A DNA stretch of 64,000 bases from assembly GCA_961205875.1 (NCBI GenBank), contig OY540816.1, positions 4,288,701-4,352,700 of the forward strand, written 5' to 3'. This document shows, piece after piece, positions 56,556 to 64,000 of this stretch (position 1 is its first letter; each line of letters opens with the position of its first letter). This DNA comes from Sialis fuliginosa (Eukaryota; Arthropoda; Insecta; Megaloptera; Sialidae). The position numbers and the translations under genes are program-made. Below the pieces are notes generated by a model. The model made no database searches. It saw only the letters and a program-made list of their open reading frames with translations, and was not told where the DNA came from.

Positions 56556-57604
56556 TAGGGGTGTACTGGAATGTACTGGAATTTTAAATTCCGGCCGGAA
56601 CCGGATTTTTTTTAAAAACAATCTATTTTAATTAATAATAATAATTAAAACAATATATGTATGGTTTTTTACATAGATTATTATCTTATTTTATATGGTA
56701 TTTATATTTATATGGTATTCTGAACTGGAACCCAGAGCAGTTGCCCAGCCTTCCTTCCTAAAGCCAGCATTGCTGTTATACATTTACAAAATAAGCAACG
56801 AATTTTAATAAATATAAAAATTTTAAACATCAAGTATTCTTTTTTCCAATGCTTACTTGACTTTTTAATATTGCACTCGAGTGATTGTTGTAGTTCTTTT
56901 TGGCTTATGACGCCTCGACTAACAAAAATATTTTAGTTTTCCATGGCAATTGTGATTTTTATTCAATAATGAATAAAATGCGTTAAATCTTTGTTATGAG
57001 TTGTTTTATTATCGAAAATACGAAAAGCTTTGTGATCATTTTTTAAAGAAAAATTGTTATACGATTTCAATATTTTCACTCCATCTTTCTTTTTATAATT
57101 GGTTTAGTATTAATACGTGTTTAATTTTAAACCGATTATAAAATTAACTGTTTCACAATGGGTTCTCAAAATATTAAATAAAAACTTATTTTAGACAAAA
57201 TATTTGAGAATCTGTTGTTCTCTCGCGAAGAATATCCGGACACATGTTTATGAACTTTTTTTCTTGAAATATTTTTCTCGATCAACTGTTCAAATTTATT
57301 CCACCTGATATGACCCTGTATAATTACACAATTAATGTTATAATTACAATCATACTTTTGCTGCACAAAATGTTAAAAAACGATTGTTTCCATTAAAATT
57401 TTTGCTAATAAATTATTGCATAATTATTATATTTATATTTGATTTTTTAAACAAATACAACGTATATTATTAATGAATTTCTTAGTAGAAAGCAGTAATA
57501 AAATTTAAAAATTTCGGAAAATTCGGCCGGAATTCACTAGTTCCGGTGACAACCGGAACCGGAATAAAATCACCAATTCCGGCCGAAATTCCGGTACACC
57601 CCTA
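56556..57604. mobile_element. hAT-like element with perfect 8-bp target duplication TCGATTTC
   Basis: Starts TAGGGGTGTACTGGAA and ends TTCCGGTACACCCCTA. TCGATTTC is present at 56548-56555 and 57605-57612. Subterminal CCGGCCGGAA and CCGGAACCGG motifs occur on both sides. The interior contains blocks shared with 18945-19210 and a reversed piece of the TGTCCGGAAA repeat (57155-57320). Truncated relatives are at 11400-11747 and 18230-18420. Confidence 0.85.
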
Positions 57605-57685
57605 TCGATTTCCAGTATCAAACAATGGATATTTTTGGTTTAATTGTATTCCTATATTTGGCACATTTATAAGGTCATATGACAA

Positions 57686-58420
57686 AAAACATCTGCCAAG
57701 TAAATGCACAGTGCTTCCTTGTGCTAAATTCACTAAAACCGATAGTGTTCAGATAAATTGTCTGGCATTGGTTAATCATTTAATTTTTATACAAATTTTA
57801 CTAAAAAATCTTATTGTTAGTTCGAAATTTTTCTTAAAACGCACCTGAATATTTTTTCATATATTTTTAATTTTTTGACAATTTCAATCTAAATCTAAAA
57901 TGCAAATGTCAAAATGACACTTAAAACGTCAAAGTGACATTTAAAACGGCAAAATGACATTTAAAACGTCAAAATGACATATAATATGTATATCCAAGCA
58001 AATATCAATTTAGAAAAACAAAACACGAATTTTTAAAATAAATTGAGATAAATCTTTGTAAGGGAATATTTTACAACAAACGTTGTAGACCCATATTATA
58101 GGAAATTTAATGCTCTACAAAAAATATTCTAAAAAATTTTCTCGTAACATGTGTCGTTCTTGACATATCTTGAAAAAATATAATTTTTGGGGTGTCACCC
58201 CTCCCCCTTACACACGATTTTGATGATTTTGAAATGGGACCGTCCTCAAGCCAGACCCAACCTTCCGACCAAGTTTCAATAATATCGGTTCAGTGGTTCA
58301 TGACTAATACGTGTGACAAGGATTCAGGGGACAGACGGACAGACAGACAGACACGGAACGAAAAGTGTTTGCCTTGACGTGAAACGGATAAATCAATTTA
58401 AAATTTTGAAATCGGAGAAC
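57686..58420 (+). repeat. Dispersed repeat D, second full-length plus-strand copy
   Basis: Close match to 37946-38660, with the same ends and the GACAGACAGACAGACACGG run. The frames 57546-57848 and 58192-58522 overlap it and are not genes. Confidence 0.65.
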
Positions 58421-58539
58421 ATTTTTTTTTTTCTCAATCTGAAACAATCACAAAGTTCAATAAATCAAAAATGGTTACAAATAGCCATTAGGATGTATAG
58501 ACAAAAAATGTTCGTTAAGTAATTCTACATAACATCGTT

Positions 58540-58745
58540 AAAAAATATATAGGGTGTTCCATTTGAAATAGTTGAGAAAAATAACTTTAAAGTTCTCAAA
58601 ATAAAAAAAATTATTTTGAGCACTCTATAAATGGTGGCTCTAAGATATTTAAACAAAAGCACCCACGTACCTCCTACAATAAGGTCCATATTTAATTTCG
58701 TCTTCAACACTGCAGCCGCGAAAGTGGTGTAAAGTAAAAGTCAAT
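58540..58745 (+). repeat. TATATAGGGTGTTCC repeat fragment
   Basis: Starts with the same GGGTGTTCCATTTGAAA phrase as 55293. The remainder is not repeated elsewhere in the window. The opposite end was not identified. Confidence 0.4.
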
Positions 58746-58759
58746 TTTTTTGAAAAAAA

Positions 58760-59755
58760 TATTATTTAAAATTCAAATTTTAATTGTTTTTTTCACCCCT
58801 TTAATGTCTGTTTGAGCACGTACAAATAATAAATGTCCCTTAGATTCAATTGAACTGCAAATGTACCAAATCTTATCAAAATTAGTGAGATAATACTCGC
58901 AACGTTCACTTTTTAGACGAAAAAAGTTACAAAATTTCGAATATTTCCAAAACCCCTAATCCGATTAGCACCAAAATCAATAGGTCTGGAGTACTTACTG
59001 AGACAAACATTTTCCCTAAAAATAATTCAGATCGGTGCATTTTTACAGTAGTTATCGTGAACGAAACAAAATTCTACACCCAGACACACAGACACACGCA
59101 CAGCCGCCATACGGAAATTAACTTTTCTTTACGTTTTGAAGTTAGTACAATCAGAATTTGTTATTTTCTCGGACACGATTTTTCGATGGTATTACATTAC
59201 TTCCATTTCTTTCAGAACATGGAAGTAAAAATACTTATTTAAAAATTTTCATAAACTATTTTACTTCCATGTTCTGAAAGAAATGGAAGTATTGTAATAC
59301 CATCGAAAAATCGTGTCCGAGAAAATGACAAATTCTGATTGTACTAACTTCAAAACTTAAAGAAAAGTTAATTTCCGCATGGCGGCTGTGCGTGTGTCTG
59401 TGTGTCCGTGTGTCTGTGTGTCTGTGCGGATGTAGAATTTTCTTTCGTTCACGATAACTACTGTAAAAATGCACCGATCTGAATTATTTTTGGGGAAAAT
59501 GTTTGTCTCAGTGAGTACTCCAGACCTATTAATTTTGGTGCAAATCGGATTAGGGATTTTGGAAATATTTGAAATTTTCTTACTATTATAGTCTAAGACG
59601 TGAATATTGCGAGTATTATCTCACTAATTTTGATAAGACTTTGTACATTTGCAGTTCCATTGAACTTAAGGGACATTTTTTTTTCATACGTGCCTAAAAA
59701 GCTATTGAAGGGGTGAAAACCATCCTCAAAATTTCAAATTTTAAATACTAATTAC
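58760..59755. repeat. Repeat E, inverted pair, about 475-bp arms with 26-base loop
   Basis: Arms 58760-59235 and 59262-59755 are inverted. They share ATCGGTGCATTTTTACAGTA, CACACAGACACACGCACAGC and TTACTTCCATGTTCTGAAAG. The frames 59057-59242 (+) and 59256-59474 (-) are mirror images of the same sequence. Confidence 0.75.
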
Positions 59756-59764
59756 GACGTCATT

Positions 59765-60215
59765 ACTTCATGTTGCCTTGGAAACAAATGCAACCAAATT
59801 TAAATTGCCAAATTAGTTGTTCTGCGAATGTTTATTATGTTTTTGACATTAGGACATTAGAAAATTAATATTTATATATTTAAATTCTAATCGGATTAGG
59901 GGTTTTGGAAATATTTGCAATTTTGTAACTTTTTTCGTCTTAAAAGTGAATATTGCGAGTATTATCTCACTAATTTTGATAAGATTTGGTACATTTGCAG
60001 TTCAATGGAATCTAAGGGACATTTATTATTTGTACGTGCCTAAACAGCCATTAAAGGGGTGAAACACACACTTAAAATTTGAATTTTAAATACTAATATG
60101 TCATTAATTCATGTTTTCTTGGAAACAAATGCAACTAAATTCAAATTGTCAAATTAGTTTTTCTACGAATGTGTTTTATGTTTTTGACATTAGAAAACTA
60201 ATATTTATATACAAA
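59765..60215 (+). repeat. Direct duplication of the outer part of repeat E
   Basis: About 59883-60215 repeats 59545-59880: GGATTAGGG.TTTTGGAAATA, GCGAGTATTATCTCACTAAT, GGAAACAAATGCAAC.AAATT. Related, inverted pieces flank the left Helitron. Confidence 0.6.
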
Positions 60216-60219
60216 TGGC

Positions 60220-60565
60220 AAAAAGAGCCCTTGTAATTATTTATGTTTTTTTAATGTATTACGATATGTATATTCATAGTAGTAGGTTATATAAATAAAA
60301 TATTTAAAAAAATGTATATTTAAAAATTATTTAAAAAGATAGAAAGAACATGGATGTCATGTATGGTTCTCCATACCGATATTTTCTAGTGTTCGTTATA
60401 ATTTTCATTAAAAATACAAATTAAAATTTAGTGTGACATATTTTATAAAGTTTAAATGTTTCCATTTTCCAAATAATTGAATAATTAACTTTTATATGGT
60501 GGCAATCGATTATATTATAACTTTTTCAGAACCCATACAAGCAGTTGTGCAAAAACTATTACTAT
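60220..60565. other. AT-rich spacer, nothing recognised
   Basis: No frame, repeat boundary or structural signal noticed. Confidence 0.4.
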
Positions 60566-60574
60566 TAATCAAAA

Positions 60575-62665
60575 GGGGTCAATCCATATGAAATGGTCCA
60601 AAATTAAATTAAATGGTTACTCGATCAATCTCAAAAAAATTGATTTTTTGTGTGTAATTACCCTAACATATTGGTAGTTCGAAACGACCATTATTTTAAT
60701 TTTATTGTTTTTTGTTTTCGCGTGACGGCCATATTTGTTCTACAGGTCGCAGCATTTTTTGTACTTTAAAAGGTTTGCGGAAACTAAAATATCTCAGCTT
60801 CAATAAAAACCTTTCAACATCGGAGTAAAAGCAAATTATTCAAAATAAAACGGGCTACAAGATTACTTCTAGACATTTTCACCTAAATGTAATCCTAAAG
60901 GGTGAAATTTCAGCCTTAATTCTTAGTTCTATTTTTGAAAAAATCCCATTTTCAAGGGGATGTTTTTGCAAGAAGGGGAAAAGTTAACAAGTCAAATTAT
61001 TTTTTTACAAATAGGTGGGTACTAGTTGTATTCACACACCAAAGTTCAATTCTGAGACTTGCCCCCCTTTATTTCAAAAAATTCTCAAAATTTGAAAATT
61101 TGATAAAATGGCACTTTTCAAAGCTAAATAACTCTGGTGGGGGACCAGATAAAAATCTGAAATTTTAGCCTATAATAGTACTACATAATGGTATTATGTA
61201 CCAAAAATTTGAGATTGAGATTTGACTACAAGCAGTGGTATTGCAACCACAAAAATGCATGTTTCAATGAGCGTATACACACGTTGTGATTTTGTTTCAA
61301 TAATAATTAAAACATGTTATATCTTTGTTATGAGTTACTTTAAGTTATTATATGTGTTATAAATTTTTAAAGCTGACCTAATTATCTATCTAAAAATAAA
61401 ATATATATAGGGTGTAACCTTTGAAAAACAAAAGTTGAGATCATTTCCGTAATAGATATTATATTAATGTTGACACTCTGTTGAGATTTGACTACAAGCA
61501 GTGGTATTGCAACCACAATATTCAATAGGAGTTCCTTTGAAAAACAAAAGTTCAGATCATTTCCGGTTCAAACGGAAGTGACAGAAAATAAAAAATGAGA
61601 TTTTAAAAACATTCAGAAAAAATACAATTTTTTTCTTCATTCAAGCATTCTTCTATTTCCAAGAAGAAAAAAGATAGTAATAGATATTATATTAATGTTG
61701 ACACTCTGTATTAACATATGAACTCCTATTGAATATTGTGGTTGCAATACCACTGCTTGTAGTCAAATCTCAACAGAGTGTCAACATTAATATAATATCT
61801 ATTACGGAAATGATCTCAACTTTTGTTTTTCAAAGGTTACACCCTATATATATTTTATTTTTAGATAGATAATTAGGTCAGCTTTAAAAATTTATAACAC
61901 ATATAATAACTTAAAGTAACTCATAACAAAGATATAACATGTTTTAATTATTATTGAAACAAAATCACAACATGTATACGCTCATTGAAACATACATTTT
62001 TGTGGTTGCAATACCACTGCTTGTAGTCAAATCTCAATCTCAAAATTTTTGGTACATAATACCATTATGTAGTACTATTTTAGGCTAAAATTTCAGATTT
62101 TTATCTGGTCCCCCACCAGAGTTATTTAGCTTTGAAAAGTGCCATTTTATCAAATTTTCAAATTTTGAGAATTTTTTGAAATAAAGGGGGGCAAGTCTCA
62201 GAGTTGAACTTTGGTGTGTGAATACTACTAGTACCCACCTATTTGTAAAAAATAATTTGACTTGTTAACTTTTCCCCTTCTTGCAAAAACATCCCCTTGA
62301 AAATGGGATTTTTTCAAAAATAGAACTAAGAATTAAGGCTGAAATTTCACCCTTTAGGATAACATTTAGGTGAAAATGTCTAGAAGTAATCTTGTGGCCC
62401 GTTTTATACTGAATAATTTGCTTTTACTCCGATGTTGAAAGGTTTGATAGAAGCTGAGATATTTTAGTTTCCGCAAACCCTTTAAAGTACAAAAAATGCT
62501 GCGACCTGTAGAACAAATATGGCCGTCACGCGAAAACAAAAAACAATAAAATTAAAATAATGGTCGTTTCGAACTACCAACATGTTAGGGTAATTACACA
62601 CAAAAAATCAATTTTTTTGAGATTGATCGAGCAACCAGTGCTGGACCAATTCATATGGATTGACC
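60575..62665. mobile_element. Large foldback element, about 950-bp arms
   Basis: Arms 60575-61532 and 61720-62665 are inverted copies, starting GGTCAATCCATATGAA. The block GATTTGACTACAAGCAGTGG with GCAACCACAA occurs twice per arm (near 61217 and 61488). A GGGTGTAACC phrase near 61411 is mirrored. The frame 60935-61168 is not mirrored as an open frame and has no family match. Confidence 0.8.
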
Positions 62666-62689
62666 CAAAGCATTGAGTAAAGAATAACA

Positions 62690-62960
62690 AGAGAAACAAC
62701 GCAATGTATTTTGATGAAACGGGGACGATGTTCCAAGCTCTAGATGGCAGCACTCAAGCCATCTTACAATCGGAACTTGAACTAACTTATTATCCAAGAT
62801 ACAAAATTATCCGTCCCGTACCCCTCGCTTGACAGCTCACTAAGCTTAAGCTCCGCCTTTACCCAAACCAGTTTAATGTATTTATTACTATTTTCTGTTC
62901 ATGTTAATGTAAACATCGACGCTTAACTATTCACACGTTGTGACTTGTGATTCGTATTAT
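62690..62960 (+). other. Non-repetitive, GC-richer stretch
   Basis: Composition is higher in GC than its neighbours and it matches no repeat in the window. It contains CTCTAGATGGCAGCAC, similar to the CTCF-type core motif, and a short frame of about 40 codons from 62707. Exon, promoter or insulator roles are all possible; nothing is established. Confidence 0.25.
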
Positions 62961-63120
62961 TATTTTATTTTTAACCTTCCGTCGGGCGCGACTGATATAT
63001 TTGATACATTTCTAACATAAATAAGTATTTATATGTAATTGAAAAAGTTATGTTAGTAGTTGGAAAATTTATTGGTATAATAAATGTATTATTAAAATTA
63101 AAATAATGAACAAACTCTTT

Positions 63121-63860
63121 TTTAGGGTTCCGAAGAAACCAGTGGCGTAGTAAGAAAAATTTTCGGGGGGGGGTTTTGATATTCCAAAAAATATGCGAAA
63201 TTTTAAATTTTAGTTGATTATGACTTTTATTGACTAAAAAAAAAATATTATGAAGACCTTTTTTTTTTTTTTAGTTATTTAATTAAATACAATTAATTAT
63301 ATGGTCCAATATATTTTAACAGCATTGAAAATTTCGGGGGGGGTTTCGACCCCCCCCCCCCCCCGTTCCTACACCACTGGAAGAAACCCTATTAATCTCA
63401 CTTTGTCGTCCGTCCGTCCGTCATTATCAGTCAAAGCAAAATATCTCGTTAACTATCTAAGCGAATAACTTGTTTTTACTGAACATGTAAAATAATGCCT
63501 TCTAGTAAAAGATGTACTTTGTTGAAAAAATAATTTTTCAGGGTTAATGCTAAAGAGAAGCTAGGTAAACAAAATATTTTTTTTATATCAAGGCATGTGG
63601 CACGTTAAAATGTATAACCAAACCAGTGGAATTTGACGCTTTTTCTTATTTTTTTTTAAATCAAAAATTGCGCTAGCAGGGAGCTTTAAAGCAAATCAAA
63701 AAAATAATTGTATATCAAGACGTGTGGGATATCAAAATGTAGATTTCAATAAGTAAAATTTGACCCTATTTTTTTATATATTTTTTTCTAACTCAAAAAT
63801 AGCGCCAGCAGGAGGCTAAAAGCAGTTTTTAATTTTGTCCCCCCTCTACCTCGGTAACTA
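63121..63860 (+). mobile_element. GGGTTCCGAAG family element, split by a hAT MITE
   Basis: TTTTTTAGGGTTCCGAAGAAAC is interrupted at 63140 and resumes at 63380, then follows 15391-15850 closely (CTATTAATCTCACTTTGTCG). The right end is not reached in recognisable form. Confidence 0.6.
63140..63379. mobile_element. hAT MITE with perfect 8-bp target duplication GAAGAAAC
   Basis: Termini CAGTGGCGTAGT and CTACACCACTG, with GAAGAAAC at 63132-63139 and 63380-63387. A G-tract follows the left end and a C-tract of about 17 bases precedes the right end. The host repeat copy at 15391 shows the uninterrupted target. Confidence 0.92.
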
Positions 63861-63874
63861 CTGGTTCAAAAAAT

Positions 63875-64000
63875 CTGCAAAAATTTTGTAACATATGAAG
63901 AGTTGTAATTGGTTTCATTGGATCCGGCGGGAAAAATACTACGTGGGTAGGGGTTTTAGGGGGAAAATCAACCCCCTAACTTGCATGGGATTCGAGATAT
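63875..64000 (+). repeat. Helitron-tail-like fragment running off the window
   Basis: ACATATGAAGAGTTGTAATT with GATCCGGCGGGAAAAATACT, matching 48655-48790 in the left Helitron. Confidence 0.6.

Overview
The window is AT-rich eukaryotic DNA from an insect nuclear genome. The order cannot be fixed from this sequence alone. The evidence is GT-AG introns, short TTAGG telomere-like runs, a mariner remnant, and a dense load of hAT, piggyBac-like, Tc/mariner-like and Helitron elements. There is no operon structure, and no tRNA, rRNA or CRISPR array was found. Most short open frames are chance frames inside repeats.

The only well supported genes are two copies of a 1-acylglycerol-3-phosphate acyltransferase (AGPAT/LPAAT) gene. 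Copy 1 is on the plus strand (7402-16964) and copy 2 on the minus strand (36280-27039). They face each other tail to tail with about 10 kb between the stop codons. Each has four coding exons of identical length (245, 134, 182 and 345 nt) with identical phases and encodes 301 residues. All four acyltransferase motifs are intact in both. Exons 2-4 are nearly the same in both copies (11 of 219 residues differ), but exon 1 is strongly diverged (24 of 82 differ). Each copy's introns carry their own set of transposons.

Layout: 1-7300 holds MITEs and foldback elements, with a possible 3' end of an upstream gene near 200-450. AGPAT copy 1 spans 7.4-17.1 kb; its introns hold a foldback element, a CACTATGGG-ended element with two tandem arrays, a hAT element with a perfect target duplication, an internally deleted mariner, and a minus-strand hammerhead-ribozyme motif. 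The region 17.2-26.9 kb is a string of foldback elements, one of which (21.3-22.8 kb) sits almost exactly midway between the two gene copies. AGPAT copy 2 spans 27.0-36.3 kb; its introns hold two hAT elements with perfect duplications, one carrying a nested Helitron. The region 36.4-45.6 kb holds dispersed repeats and a foldback with about 250-bp tandem units. The region 45.6-54.4 kb is a pair of nearly identical 3.7-kb non-autonomous Helitrons in opposite orientation, 1.29 kb apart. The region 54.4-64 kb holds further foldbacks and three hAT elements with perfect 8-bp duplications.

The genes should work at the endoplasmic reticulum, acylating lysophosphatidic acid to phosphatidic acid. The rest of the window reads as a layered record of transposition, where nested insertions with clean target duplications give relative ages.
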